This document shows positions 35,577-45,766 of a stretch of 64,000 nucleotides of DNA, piece after piece. The notes beneath the pieces are model-generated. The model was not told where the DNA came from. It saw only the letters and a list, made by a program, of their open reading frames with translations, and made no database searches. Each line of letters opens with the position of its first letter. Within the stretch, counting starts at the first letter, position 1. The translations under genes were made by a program, and so were the position numbers. The DNA lies in assembly GCA_004762155.1 (NCBI GenBank), contig SIHP01000001.1:496001-560000 (forward strand), in the 5' to 3' direction. Source of the DNA: Flavobacteriaceae bacterium. Its GTDB lineage: Bacteria > Bacteroidota > Bacteroidia > Flavobacteriales > Flavobacteriaceae.

Positions 35577-35735
35577 ATGAAAAAATCAATTTTAAACTTA
35601 GGAAAAAGCCTAAACAAAAAAGAACAACAAACTATTAACGGAGGAAGATTAGACTGTATTGGTTATATTAACGGATATCGTACATGTATAGATTTTGGTC
35701 TACAATGTGCTCAATTTGAATGTCAAATACTTTAA
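35577..35735 (+). CDS. double-glycine leader peptide, 4 cysteines, short
   Basis: A 52-residue peptide missed by length filters. The leader has the same MKKSILNLGK start and INGG end; the 29-residue core RLDCIGYINGYRTC...CQIL has 4 Cys. It follows the preceding peptide gene by 28 nt with no RNA element of its own, so the two are one transcript. The terminator at 35760-35795 ends it. Core unlike the neighbour, consistent with two products from one message. Confidence 0.8.
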   Translation: MKKSILNLGKSLNKKEQQTINGGRLDCIGYINGYRTCIDFGLQCAQFECQIL

Positions 35736-35759
35736 TCTTTTATTTAAACGATAAAAAGA

Positions 35760-35795
35760 AAAGTGAGAGAAGTATTTCTCTCACTTTCTATTTTT
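35760..35795 (+). terminator. terminator of the two-peptide transcript
   Basis: Arms AAAGTGAGAGAA (35760-35771) and complement (35776-35787), loop GTAT, then a T-rich stretch (CTATTTTT). Its GTGAG stem resembles the hairpin ending the peptide run at 63574. Confidence 0.85.
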
Positions 35796-35891
35796 AAATA
35801 TATTTTTTATTTCCACAAACTATACAATAAGCTTTTTCACATTGTTTTTCAGACAGCAAAAGCTTATTCATTTAATATTAAAATATCTATT

Positions 35892-37526
35892 TTACATTAA
35901 ATTAATATCCTCAATACTTTGTATTCTATTTCTTTCTAAAAAAGCATCAATCGTTTCAAAATGCTCTATGACACGTTTGTTTTTAAACTCAAATACTTTT
36001 TGAGACAAACCTTGTAAGAAATCACGATCATGAGAAACTAAAATTAAAGTCCCATCAAATTCTAATAATGCTTCTTTTAAAACATCTTTTGACTTTAAAT
36101 CTAAATGATTCGTAGGCTCATCTAAAATTAACAAATTTACAGGCTCTAATAATAACTTTACCATTGCCAATCTTGTTTTTTCTCCTCCAGATAAAACACT
36201 TACCTTTTTTTCTAAATCATCTCCAGAAAACATAAAACGTCCTAAGATATTTTTTATTTGAGTTCGAACATCACCTTCAGCAACCTCATCAACTGTTTGG
36301 AATATAGTTAACTTAGGATCTAATAACGAAGCTTGATTTTGTGCAAAATACCCAACCTTAACATTATGTCCTAACTGACACGTACCTTCGACTTCTATTT
36401 CATTTAAAACAGCTTTAATCATTGTTGATTTTCCTTCACCATTTCTTCCAACAAAACAAACTTTCTCTCCTCTAGCAATAGACATATTAGCATCTTTAAA
36501 AACAACAGTCTCGCCATAAGATTTAGCAACATCTTTTACTGTTACTGGATAATCTCCTGATCTTGGTGATGGCGGAAAACGTAATTTTAATGCCGAGTTA
36601 TCAACTTCGTCAATTTCTATAATTTGTAACTTCTCTAACATGCGTTCTCTTGAAGAAACTTGATTTGTTTTAGAATATGTTCCTTTAAAACGTTCTATAA
36701 AAGCTTTATTATCTGCTATAAATTTTTGTTGTTCTTGGTAAGCTTTTATTTGATGCGATCTTCTTTCTTCTCGTAATTGTAAATAATGTGTATAATTTGC
36801 TTTATAATCATAAATACGTCCCATAGTAACCTCAATAGTTCTATTGGTTATGTTATCTATAAAAGCTCTATCGTGTGAAATTACCATTACGGCATTGGCT
36901 TTATTTACTAAAAAATCTTCTAGCCAAATAACAGACTCTATATCTATATGATTTGTTGGCTCATCTAATAAAATCAAATCAGGTTTTTGTAGTAAAATTT
37001 TTGCCAACTCTATTCGCATACGCCAACCACCACTAAACTCTTTTGTTTGTCTGGTAAAATCTTCTTGTTTGAACCCTAAACCTTTTAAAGCCTTTTCAAC
37101 CTCAGCATCATAATTAACTTCTTCCAAAGCATAAAACTTTTCTCCTAAATCCGATACCTTTTCTATAATTTTCATATAAGAATCACTCTCATAATCAGTA
37201 CGTGTTTCCAATTCTTTGTTTAAAGCATCCATTTCATCACGCATTTCAAAAACTTGTTTAAATGCTTTAGCTGCTTCTTCAAAAACTGTACAATCGTCTT
37301 CCGTTAACAAATGTTGTGGCAAATATGCAATTACTGCTTCTTTTGGAGTTCTTACATGACCTCTTGTAGCTTTTTGAGCTCCAGCCACAATTTTCATCAT
37401 GGTAGATTTCCCTGCTCCGTTTTTACCCATTAAAGCAATTTTATCTGTAGGATTTATAACAAAATTAACATCGCTAAACAAAGTGGTTCCGCTAAATTCC
37501 ACGGCTAAATTATCAACTGAAATCAT
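35892..37526 (-). CDS. ABC-F family ATPase
   Basis: A 544-residue protein with two ATPase domains and no membrane segment. Domain 1: Walker A GKNGAGKST, signature FSGGWRMR, Walker B LILLDEPTNHID. Domain 2: GRNGEGKST, LSGGEKTR, LLILDEPTNHLD. ABC-F proteins act on the ribosome (translation factors such as EttA or YbiT) or give antibiotic protection. The linker and C-terminus do not look like an antibiotic-resistance type, so a housekeeping factor is more likely. Independent transcription. Confidence 0.93.
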   Translation of the reverse strand: MISVDNLAVEFSGTTLFSDVNFVINPTDKIALMGKNGAGKSTMMKIVAGAQKATRGHVRTPKEAVIAYLPQHLLTEDDCTVFEEAAKAFKQVFEMRDEMDALNKELETRTDYESDSYMKIIEKVSDLGEKFYALEEVNYDAEVEKALKGLGFKQEDFTRQTKEFSGGWRMRIELAKILLQKPDLILLDEPTNHIDIESVIWLEDFLVNKANAVMVISHDRAFIDNITNRTIEVTMGRIYDYKANYTHYLQLREERRSHQIKAYQEQQKFIADNKAFIERFKGTYSKTNQVSSRERMLEKLQIIEIDEVDNSALKLRFPPSPRSGDYPVTVKDVAKSYGETVVFKDANMSIARGEKVCFVGRNGEGKSTMIKAVLNEIEVEGTCQLGHNVKVGYFAQNQASLLDPKLTIFQTVDEVAEGDVRTQIKNILGRFMFSGDDLEKKVSVLSGGEKTRLAMVKLLLEPVNLLILDEPTNHLDLKSKDVLKEALLEFDGTLILVSHDRDFLQGLSQKVFEFKNKRVIEHFETIDAFLERNRIQSIEDINLM

Positions 37527-37674
37527 AGTATTGTTTTAAAGTTGCAAAACTACTTGATACACTTATAATCCGCAAACTTTTTACATATCACTATTTTATA
37601 AATAACCTATAAAAAAATCACTACCTATAAAAAAGGTAATGAATTGGTTATATTATAATACAGAAAGGCTTCTA

Positions 37675-38810
37675 CTAAATTTTTAAGAATATTCTTTTTT
37701 TGTAGAGTAAATTCAAGAAAAGAAATAATACTATTAAAAAAGAACAAGTAAACGCAAAAGAACTCCATTTAGGATTTGAAATAAAATACTTGAAAAATTC
37801 GTAACCAAACATACGTATTGATAATTCTTTAGCTATTAACATATCAAAAACAGGTATTAACATATTACTTAACATAAAAGCCACAATTGCGTTAGCTCCA
37901 TATACTATAAACGGATAAAGTATTTTTTTAGTAACCAAATACTTTGTTAATAAAAAACGTATGAAAGCCAACAACAATATAGAAAAACCACTGCTTAATA
38001 ATACAAAACTACTTGTCCATATTTTTTTTATTGCAGGCATTACATTAAAATAATCTAAACTAAAACCTAAGAGAAGTAAAAATGCACCCAATACAAAAAG
38101 TAGTCTAGTTGTATATTGATTTTTATTTCTGGTATAAAAAACACCTATTATTAATCCAAATATAACATTAACACTAGCAGGAAATGTAGCTAAAAGACCT
38201 TCAGGATCGTAGGTTACTTTTCCATTTGTAGTTCCGTATTCCCATAAATGATGAACTCCAAAAATGTTTTGATCTATAATAACTGGCCAAGAATTATATG
38301 AGTTATCACCAGTTACACCAATTCCTGACACAGGAATATGATATAATACCCAATTAAAATGAATATTGATAAAATGATTAGCCATAACTCTACTCTAATT
38401 ACTTTTTTATATTTTAAAAGTAACCATACACTTGCTACAATAAAATAACACAAAGCAATACGTTGTAAAACTCCTGGGATTCTAATATTTTGAAAATTGT
38501 AAAACGGAAAACCATTGACTAAAAGCCCGAAAAGAAAAAGTAAAATTGTTCTTTTTATAACTTTTGCAAACAACTTAGTATTATCATATTTTTCTTTTTT
38601 ATGAAAAGAGATCACCATAGAAAGACCAACACAAAACAAAAAACTAGGAAATATCATATCTGAAAGCGGATATCCGTGCCATGCAACATGATTCATCCAT
38701 TCAAATCTATGAGACCAATTTCCTGGAGTAATGACTAATATCATTCCTAGAATACTTAAGCCTCTTAGAACATCTAATTCAAGTATCCTTTTTTTTATTT
38801 TAGATAATAT
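37675..38810 (-). pseudogene. nagX-like (DUF5009/heparan-alpha-glucosaminide N-acetyltransferase) gene, frameshifted
   Basis: Two overlapping frames carry one protein. The N-terminal part, from about 38810 to 38313, has ELDVLRGLSILGM, TPGNWS, WHGYPLSDMIFPSFLF and IRIPGVLQRIAL; the C-terminal part (38385-37675) has IPVSGIGV and membrane helices to the end. They join near 38340 only with a one-base shift. In addition, the conserved N-terminus has no ATG in frame: ATA stands at 38808-38810, and the first ATG falls inside LSILGM. Two lesions suggest an inactivated gene, or a sequencing error plus a rare start. Confidence 0.75.
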
Positions 38811-38938
38811 TTATATGGTTTTTCAAAACTTCTTAAAAAACAAAACGATTTTTATTCTCCCGTCTTTCAATGCGATTTATATCAACCACTTAACTATTAA
38901 CACACCAATAATTCAACACATCTCTTTTAAAACTTTAT

Positions 38939-40762
38939 TTACTTTTTATCATTATAATACTTCTGTAGTACATAAAAAGCTTTTTTCTTTTCTCCTTTTT
39001 CCGACATTAATCCTTTTCTATTCCAACCATCTTGTATTTCTGGCAATACTCGTCTTGGCGATTTAAAATCAACCAAAACCCATGGAGAAACACCTCTTAG
39101 TTGTTTTACTTTATCTATCATCTTTAAGGTTTCTTGATACAAATACTCTTGGTATTCTTCATTCCATCTAGCATCTTTTTCGCCATGCAAACCAAACTTA
39201 GCTCCTGCTCCAAATTCAGAAATCATCACAGGTTTATCATATTCAATATTCCAACTGATTGTTTTACATTTTTCTATACCACCATCATACCAACCAATGT
39301 ATTGATTGAAACTTAAAATATCTACCACTTCTGCAAATGAATCATGAATAGTTCTCACTTTTGGATTCCCTTTATAATCACTTTGTTCTAAAGCAGCACT
39401 AATTAAACGTGTTGGATCTTCTTGTTTGGTATATGTTGCTAATTTGTTTAAAAAAGCATTTCGCGCATCGCTTGTAGGTGTTTCGTTTGCCATTGACCAA
39501 ATAATTACGCTTGCTCTATTTTTATCTCTTGCAATTACTTCTGACAATTGATTTTTTGCATTTAAAAAAGTAGCTTCATTATCCCAAGAAATTGTCCAAT
39601 ACACAGGATTTTCTTCCCAAACTAACATTCCCATTTTATCTGCCAAACGCACCATATGTTCGTTATGCGGATAATGTGCCAAGCGAACATAATTACAGCC
39701 TAATTCTTTCGCCCAAAGCAGTAAAGTTTCAGCATCTTTTTTAGAATTTCCTCTTCCTCCGTTAACAGGACTTTCTTCATGAATAGAAATCCCTTTTAAA
39801 AACACAGACTTATCATTTAATAAAATATCAGCACCTTTTGTTTTTATAGTTCTAAAACCAATTTGATCCGTTACTTCATCATCTTTTGTACTTAGTGTTA
39901 CCGAATACAAATACGGATTTTCCAAAGACCAATATTTTATTTTACTAGAGGCAATACTAAAATCAATCTTTCCTTTATTATTAACTGTATAGGTTTCTTT
40001 TATTTTTAATTCAGGAATATTTACTGTAACCTTTTCATATTTTTTGCTCTTTCTATTTAAAGTAATTTCCCCACTTATCTTTTTTTTATCCTTAGGATCC
40101 AATTGAATAAAATAATCTTGTATAAATCCTTCGCTTGTTTCTACCAACTTTACATCTCTTGTAATTCCTCCATAGTTCCACCAATCTGTATTTAAGGTTG
40201 GCACCGCATCTTTATGTCTTTTATTATCTACTTTTACAACTAAAAAATTATCTTTTTCTTTTAATAATTCCGTTATTTCAAAATTAAAAGGCGTGAATCC
40301 ACCAATATGTTTCCCTAGTTTTTTTCCGTTTAAATACACATCTGTTTCGTAATTTGAAGCTCCGAAATACACGAAAACACGATTTTGTTTTTCTGATTTA
40401 TTATAGTTAAATGACTTTTTAAACCAAACCGTTCCTTCATAATATAACAAGTTTTCTTTTTGAGTATTCCAATCACCAGGAATAGTAATACTACCCATTT
40501 TATCAAAATCATACTCAATTAAGTCTGATTTTTTTTTAGCCTTAGAATTCGTGAAAAATGCTGAAGTACTAGGTTCTTTTTGATTTTCAAATGGTTGATA
40601 CCTGTAATTATAAAAACCGTTTTCATAAGGATCAATAATATATTTCCATTGTCCGTTTAACGATGTAGTTTCACGATTATACGTGTTTATTATTAACTTT
40701 TCTTGTGCGTAAATAGTTACACTCTTCCATAAAATTATAAAGAGAATATATTGTAGTTTCAT
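38939..40762 (-). CDS. glycoside hydrolase family 2
   Basis: A 607-residue protein with signal peptide (ending YAQ). It has the GH2 sugar-binding domain, Ig-like middle domain and TIM barrel. Acid/base E427 in WSMANETP and nucleophile E516 in ISEFGAG are visible, as well as the conserved RLAHYPHNE. Similar to beta-glucuronidase or beta-galactosidase type GH2; length is short, without extra C-terminal domains. Last intact gene of the PUL, 119 nt after the GH16 gene. Its substrate in a beta-glucan locus is unclear. Confidence 0.9.
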   Translation of the reverse strand: MKLQYILFIILWKSVTIYAQEKLIINTYNRETTSLNGQWKYIIDPYENGFYNYRYQPFENQKEPSTSAFFTNSKAKKKSDLIEYDFDKMGSITIPGDWNTQKENLLYYEGTVWFKKSFNYNKSEKQNRVFVYFGASNYETDVYLNGKKLGKHIGGFTPFNFEITELLKEKDNFLVVKVDNKRHKDAVPTLNTDWWNYGGITRDVKLVETSEGFIQDYFIQLDPKDKKKISGEITLNRKSKKYEKVTVNIPELKIKETYTVNNKGKIDFSIASSKIKYWSLENPYLYSVTLSTKDDEVTDQIGFRTIKTKGADILLNDKSVFLKGISIHEESPVNGGRGNSKKDAETLLLWAKELGCNYVRLAHYPHNEHMVRLADKMGMLVWEENPVYWTISWDNEATFLNAKNQLSEVIARDKNRASVIIWSMANETPTSDARNAFLNKLATYTKQEDPTRLISAALEQSDYKGNPKVRTIHDSFAEVVDILSFNQYIGWYDGGIEKCKTISWNIEYDKPVMISEFGAGAKFGLHGEKDARWNEEYQEYLYQETLKMIDKVKQLRGVSPWVLVDFKSPRRVLPEIQDGWNRKGLMSEKGEKKKAFYVLQKYYNDKK

Positions 40763-40810
40763 TTAATTTAAATTTTGAGTCTTAAAAAAATAGTTTGATT
40801 AAATTATTTA

Positions 40811-40862
40811 TAAAAAAAACATTCATTAAACTATTTTACTTTTAGCATAATGAATGTTTTTT
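40811..40862 (-). terminator. minus-strand terminator after the GH16 gene
   Basis: Arms AAACATTCATTA (40817-40828) and complement (40848-40859), followed by a T run when read on the minus strand. The transcript from SusC to GH16 may partly end here, leaving GH2 to a weaker read-through or own promoter. Confidence 0.75.
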
Positions 40863-40881
40863 ATATTAGGGGTTTTTATTT

Positions 40882-41679
40882 TTAAATGTTATAAACCCTT
40901 ATGTAGTCTATTTGAAAATCTTTTGGAAAAATAGACTCATCAACTTCTGGGCCTCCAAAATTTCCTCCAATAGCCATATTTAAAATAAGATAAAAAGGTT
41001 TGTTATAAGGCCAAGTTTTGTCATTCTTGTCTTTAGGCGCGTATTGATAAACTTCTTTATTATCTATAAAAAAAGTAATAGCATCTTTAGTCCAATTCAT
41101 CTTATACACATGAAAACCTTCTTCTATATTTTGAATTGAGGTTTGTTTTGAATTAACAGTATTACCAAAACTTGAAGATGTATGCATTGACGTATAAATA
41201 ACACTCGGTTTTTTACCAACATACTCCATAACATCAATTTCACCACAAGCTGGCCAACCTTTTGTATCAATATCATTTCCTAACATCCAAATTGCTGGCC
41301 ATAAACCATGACCTGTTGGCAGCTTTGCTTTTACCTCAACAGTACCATATTGAAACTCGAAATTTTTCTTTGTATGAATTTTCCCTGAATAATATAACGA
41401 ATCTCGTTTTGTAGCTTCTATAAGAAGTTTCCCGTCTGATAATGTTACATTTTCTTTACTATACAATTGACGTTCATTATTTCCCCAACCACAAAGGTTA
41501 GGACAACCATCTCCTAAATCATAATTCCAAGTTGCTGTATTTAATAAGGAATCATTAAATTCTTCTTCAAAAATCAACAACCGTTCTTGCTTAACTTCTT
41601 CTTTACTTGCTGTCTTTTCTTTTTCGTTACATGAAAACAAAAAAACACCTAATAATAGTATTACATAACTTACTTTCAT
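40882..41679 (-). CDS. GH16 beta-glucanase (laminarinase-like), lipoprotein
   Basis: A 265-residue lipoprotein (lipobox FSC, C17). The GH16 catalytic motif is E147-I-D149-V-M-E152, within WMLGNDID...CGEIDVMEYVG, the laminarinase form. It follows GH3 with a 4-nt ATGA overlap, a tight translational link. Predicted to hydrolyse beta-1,3(-1,4) glucan at the surface or in the periplasm. A second, larger GH16 in this PUL (44099) suggests stepwise attack on the polymer. Confidence 0.92.
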   Translation of the reverse strand: MKVSYVILLLGVFLFSCNEKEKTASKEEVKQERLLIFEEEFNDSLLNTATWNYDLGDGCPNLCGWGNNERQLYSKENVTLSDGKLLIEATKRDSLYYSGKIHTKKNFEFQYGTVEVKAKLPTGHGLWPAIWMLGNDIDTKGWPACGEIDVMEYVGKKPSVIYTSMHTSSSFGNTVNSKQTSIQNIEEGFHVYKMNWTKDAITFFIDNKEVYQYAPKDKNDKTWPYNKPFYLILNMAIGGNFGGPEVDESIFPKDFQIDYIRVYNI

Positions 41680-44015
41680 TGTATTTTAATGTTTGTTTCT
41701 AATGCTGTTTTAGAACTTCCTCCAACAAAAACTGTAAATGCTCCAGGTTCGAAAACAAACTTTCCTTGATTATTGAAAAAACCTAATTCAGTTTCAGTTA
41801 AATTAAAGGTAACTGTTTTTGTTTCATTAGGATTTAATGTTAGTAATTCAAAACCTTTCAACTCTTTAACTGGTCTTGTTACACTTCCAATTAAGTCTCT
41901 AATGTACAACTGAACTACTTCTTTCCCTTTTACTTTTCCCGTATTTGTTATTGCTACTTTTACAGTTACTTCTTTACCATTTATTGTTGTTGATAAATTA
42001 TTATATGCAAATGTTGTATAACTTAATCCGTAACCAAAAGGATATAAAGCTTCATTTGTTTCATCTTGATAATGCGACCAAAAAACCTCTTCTTTAGGAC
42101 CTGGTCTTCCAGTATGCTTATAATTATAATACAACGGAACTTGTGCTACAGATTTTGGAAAAGTCATTGGTAATTTTCCACTTGGATTATAATCACCATA
42201 TAAAACCTCTGCAATTGCGTTACCCGCTTGAGAACCTAATTGCCAAGCCTCTACAATAGCTGGAATGTTTTTATCTGCCCAATTTATTGCCAAAGGCCTT
42301 CCATTGTTTAACACTAAAACAATATTTTTATTTACTTTAAAAACAGCTTCTAATAATTGTTGCTGAACACCTGGCAAACCTAAATCCGCTCTACTTCTTC
42401 CTTCTCCACTCTGATACCCTAATTCACCTAAAACCATAACTACTACATCTGATTTTTTTGCTAATTGAATAGCTTCATTAAATTTAGATGTATCTGTTGT
42501 ATTTATAGTTAACTCTCTTGTAAATTGAGTTTTCCCAATAGAGACAGCACCTCCTTCTGCATATAAAATTTTATTTTTTGAAGATTGTTGTGCGCCTTCA
42601 ATAACAGGAACAGCTACACCATCAACTAAGATTTCTCTTTCTGAATAAGACTGCATTGCTTCTAGAACAGAAACAGCTGTATCATCTTTTGCTGCTAACC
42701 TCCAGTTTCCTAAAGGACTATTTTTATCCGATGCTAGCGCACCTATTAAGGCTATCTTTTGTCCTGTCTTTTTTAAAGGAAGTATGTTGTTTTCATTTTT
42801 TAGCAATACAATAGATTTTTTTGCCATATCTAAGGCTGCATCATGTATTTCTTTACTTCCAATAACTTCTTTTTCTCTTTGTTCGTTACAATATTTAAAG
42901 GGATCATCAAATAAACCTAACTCAAATTTTACTTTTAAAATTCTTCTTGCTGCATCATTTATTAAATCTTCTGAAACCTTTCCTTCGTTTACTAACGTTT
43001 TTAAATTCTTAACATAGGCATAAGATTCCATATCCATATCTGAACCTGCAATTACTGCCAATTCTGCTGCATGTTTTTTGTCGCTTGCATATCCATGATC
43101 TATCATTTCCATAATCGATCCCCAGTCAGAAACTACAAAGCCATCAAAACCCCATTCACCTTTTAAAAGTTCTCGCTGTAAAAAAACATCTCCTGTTGCA
43201 GGAATTCCATTTAATTCATTAAAAGAATTCATGAATGTTTTTACACCTGCATCACTAACTGCCTTAAATGGTGGTAAAACAGTATTGTATAACGTTGACA
43301 AGCCAATATCAGCGGTATTATAATCTTTTCCACCTTCGGCAAATCCATATGCTGCAAAATGCTTTGCACAAGCCGCAATACTATTAGCACTAGTTAAATC
43401 TTCTCCTTGAAAACCTTTTACTCTTGCTACAGCTATTTTACTTCCTAAAAAAGCATCTTCTCCTGCTCCCTCCATTACTCTTCCCCAGCGAGCATCTCTT
43501 GATATATCAACCATTGGCGCAAATGTCCAATTTATACCAGCTGCTGCTGCTTCTTTTGCAGCCATTTCTGCTGACTTTTTAATCGCCTCTAAATCCCAAC
43601 TTGCAGATTCTGCTAGAGGTATTGGACTTTGAGTTTCATAACCATGAATCACATCAAAACCAATAATTAAAGGAATTCCTAAACGTGTTTCTTCTACTGC
43701 TATTTTTTGAACCTTACGTACATTTGCTACACCTCTTACATTAAGCATAGAACCTACCAAGCCACTTTTTAAATGCTCGTATTTATTTGCTGCATCTCCA
43801 TTATTTGGTGCAGGACCTGTAAGATCCCAAAAACCATTATACTGATTCATTTGACCTATCTTTTCTTCCAAGGTCATTAAATTTAAAACTGAATCAACTT
43901 TTTTATCGATAGTTGTTTTTACTACAATATCACCATTGCTTTTAGGTGCTTTTGAAGTAGTACAACTTGATACCAATAATGATAAGACACATATGAATAG
44001 TGCTAATTTTTTCAT
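41676..44015 (-). CDS. bglX: GH3 beta-glucosidase, lipoprotein
   Basis: A 779-residue lipoprotein (lipobox VSSC, C18). It has the GH3 barrel with KHFAAYG (218-224), nucleophile D297 in FVVSDWGS, the alpha/beta sandwich domain, and the C-terminal fibronectin III-like domain. Length and order match BglX-type beta-glucosidases. It would split oligosaccharides made by the GH16 enzymes into glucose. It precedes the GH16 gene with a 4-nt overlap. The symbol is for family likeness. Confidence 0.92.
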   Translation of the reverse strand: MKKLALFICVLSLLVSSCTTSKAPKSNGDIVVKTTIDKKVDSVLNLMTLEEKIGQMNQYNGFWDLTGPAPNNGDAANKYEHLKSGLVGSMLNVRGVANVRKVQKIAVEETRLGIPLIIGFDVIHGYETQSPIPLAESASWDLEAIKKSAEMAAKEAAAAGINWTFAPMVDISRDARWGRVMEGAGEDAFLGSKIAVARVKGFQGEDLTSANSIAACAKHFAAYGFAEGGKDYNTADIGLSTLYNTVLPPFKAVSDAGVKTFMNSFNELNGIPATGDVFLQRELLKGEWGFDGFVVSDWGSIMEMIDHGYASDKKHAAELAVIAGSDMDMESYAYVKNLKTLVNEGKVSEDLINDAARRILKVKFELGLFDDPFKYCNEQREKEVIGSKEIHDAALDMAKKSIVLLKNENNILPLKKTGQKIALIGALASDKNSPLGNWRLAAKDDTAVSVLEAMQSYSEREILVDGVAVPVIEGAQQSSKNKILYAEGGAVSIGKTQFTRELTINTTDTSKFNEAIQLAKKSDVVVMVLGELGYQSGEGRSRADLGLPGVQQQLLEAVFKVNKNIVLVLNNGRPLAINWADKNIPAIVEAWQLGSQAGNAIAEVLYGDYNPSGKLPMTFPKSVAQVPLYYNYKHTGRPGPKEEVFWSHYQDETNEALYPFGYGLSYTTFAYNNLSTTINGKEVTVKVAITNTGKVKGKEVVQLYIRDLIGSVTRPVKELKGFELLTLNPNETKTVTFNLTETELGFFNNQGKFVFEPGAFTVFVGGSSKTALETNIKIQ

Positions 44016-44036
44016 ATAATTTGAAAGGATTTAAAA

Positions 44037-44073
44037 AGAGATTGGTAATTAATAACTACATATTACCAACCTC
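44037..44073. repeat. hairpin between GH16 and GH3 genes
   Basis: Arms AGAGATTGGTAAT (44037-44049) and the near complement (44062-44074) with one mismatch, loop 12 nt. No T run, so more likely an mRNA processing or stability hairpin than a terminator. Confidence 0.5.
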
Positions 44074-44098
44074 TACTACTTAAACATAAAATTATTTT

Positions 44099-45748
44099 TT
44101 ATTGATACACTCTTACATAATCAATTTCCATTACATCTTCTGAAAATGCAGGATCAATATCTCCACCTAAAGTACCTCCCATTGCTATATTTAGTATAAA
44201 AAAGAAATCAGCATTAAATGGTAAACTACTTGTATTTAGGTATGAAAAAACCACTTGATCATCTACTGAAAATGTAATTGTTTCTTCCGTCCATTCAACA
44301 GCATAATTATTATACGCTGTTGTTGAAGTAGTATTATCAATATCACTGGTTGGCGCATCTCCTCCAGAATTACCTTCAAAATGCAATGCAGAAGAAGTTT
44401 TCGTTTTATCCCAACCAGTTTGCTCCATAATATCTATTTCTCCACAAGTTGGCCAACCAACAGTTTCAAAATTTGAACCTAACATCCATATTGCTGGCCA
44501 TGTTCCTTGAGACGCTGGTAATTTAGCACGAACTTCTATTTTACCATATGTAAATGATTGTAATCCTTGTGACTTTAATCTAGCAGAAGTATATCCTCCA
44601 CTACCATCAGCTTTAGCTATAATTTTTAAAACCCCATCCTCAACTATTACATTTTCAGCATCACTTGTATAAGTTTGCACTTCTTGGTTTCCCCAACCAC
44701 CTGCACCTAAATCATAGGTCCAATTAGCTGCATCTGGAGTTCCGTTAGTATCAAACTCATCAGACCAAACCAGTGTATTAAAATTACTTGCTGGTATTTC
44801 ATTTGGATTTTGTGTTTGAAAATTACAATACCAAGCATTTCCACCATCTTCTACACGAACACTTAAAGTTGTATCTGTTATAGTTATAATTTCAAAATTA
44901 CTATTATCTACATACCAACTCATAAACCCATTATCTGAAAACTGTATTGTAGTACCTAAATATGTAGGTTCAACCGCATCTTCAGTTGCTGGTGATGATG
45001 ATGATATTAATGCTACATTATATTGATTCCCAAGAGAAGGCACTAAATCTGTACCATAACAGGTATCTCCATCTACTCCTAAAACACCTGCCTGAGAGCC
45101 AGGAAGATAAGCAGAACCAACTGTTTGTTGAAATGTTAGATTTCCATCTCCATCTTGTGTAAAAACCATTTCTGCGTCATACATACAAAGTTTATCATCA
45201 TGGAAAGCATTAGAAGAAAACCATGCTGGATACGTATGAGTTCCATCAACCTGAACTTCATTTGGTCCTAAACCAATATTCCCTGCTTTATCAGCAGCCC
45301 AATACCATGTTTTACTGCTATTTGCTCCTCCACTTAAAAAATCTTTAGTAACAGGATCATCAAAAGAACTGAATACATCTATTTGTAAAGACGACGTTGA
45401 TGTAACACCCCCTGTACCATTTGCTGTTATAATTACGGTGTAAGAATTAACACCTACTTTGGTATACAAATGAGAAATTTCTCCTGTTAATGAAACTTCA
45501 GAAACACCATCTCCAAAGTTAAAATTATACGAAATTGCATTTTCTGCAGTAGCTATTAAATCAACAAATCCTGAACCATCTCCATATGCTAAATCGGGAT
45601 CAGTTGCGTCTTGTCCTATAATATTTGCAGCTACTTGAATATTAGTTGGAGTGATAATATCTCCAAACTCATATTTCTCTTCTTCACAACTTACCAAAAT
45701 AGATAAGACGAGAACTAAACTTAATATATATTTTATATTTTTCATCAT
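44099..45748 (-). CDS. PKD + GH16 beta-glucanase lipoprotein
   Basis: A 549-residue lipoprotein (lipobox LVSC, C21); start ATGATG, either codon is possible. Residues 35-125 form a PKD-like domain (FNFGDGVSEVSL), 130-320 an unassigned region, and 325-549 the GH16 domain with E437-I-D439-I-M-E442 and WSDEFDTNG. PKD plus GH16 enzymes are found in laminarin loci. Surface anchoring and endo-activity on long beta-glucan are inferred. Follows the binding protein gene by 18 nt. Confidence 0.9.
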   Translation of the reverse strand: MMKNIKYILSLVLVLSILVSCEEEKYEFGDIITPTNIQVAANIIGQDATDPDLAYGDGSGFVDLIATAENAISYNFNFGDGVSEVSLTGEISHLYTKVGVNSYTVIITANGTGGVTSTSSLQIDVFSSFDDPVTKDFLSGGANSSKTWYWAADKAGNIGLGPNEVQVDGTHTYPAWFSSNAFHDDKLCMYDAEMVFTQDGDGNLTFQQTVGSAYLPGSQAGVLGVDGDTCYGTDLVPSLGNQYNVALISSSSPATEDAVEPTYLGTTIQFSDNGFMSWYVDNSNFEIITITDTTLSVRVEDGGNAWYCNFQTQNPNEIPASNFNTLVWSDEFDTNGTPDAANWTYDLGAGGWGNQEVQTYTSDAENVIVEDGVLKIIAKADGSGGYTSARLKSQGLQSFTYGKIEVRAKLPASQGTWPAIWMLGSNFETVGWPTCGEIDIMEQTGWDKTKTSSALHFEGNSGGDAPTSDIDNTTSTTAYNNYAVEWTEETITFSVDDQVVFSYLNTSSLPFNADFFFILNIAMGGTLGGDIDPAFSEDVMEIDYVRVYQ

Positions 45749-45766
45749 ACTTTATGTTTTAAGGTC

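Noticed and set aside
35892..37526. Antibiotic-resistance ABC-F as self-protection for the peptide system
   Set aside because: Opposite strand, separate unit, and no sign of the extended resistance-type linker; more likely a housekeeping factor.
38731..39066. 111-codon plus-strand ORF
   Set aside because: Antisense to the GH2 3' end and the start of the broken nagX-like gene; no family likeness.
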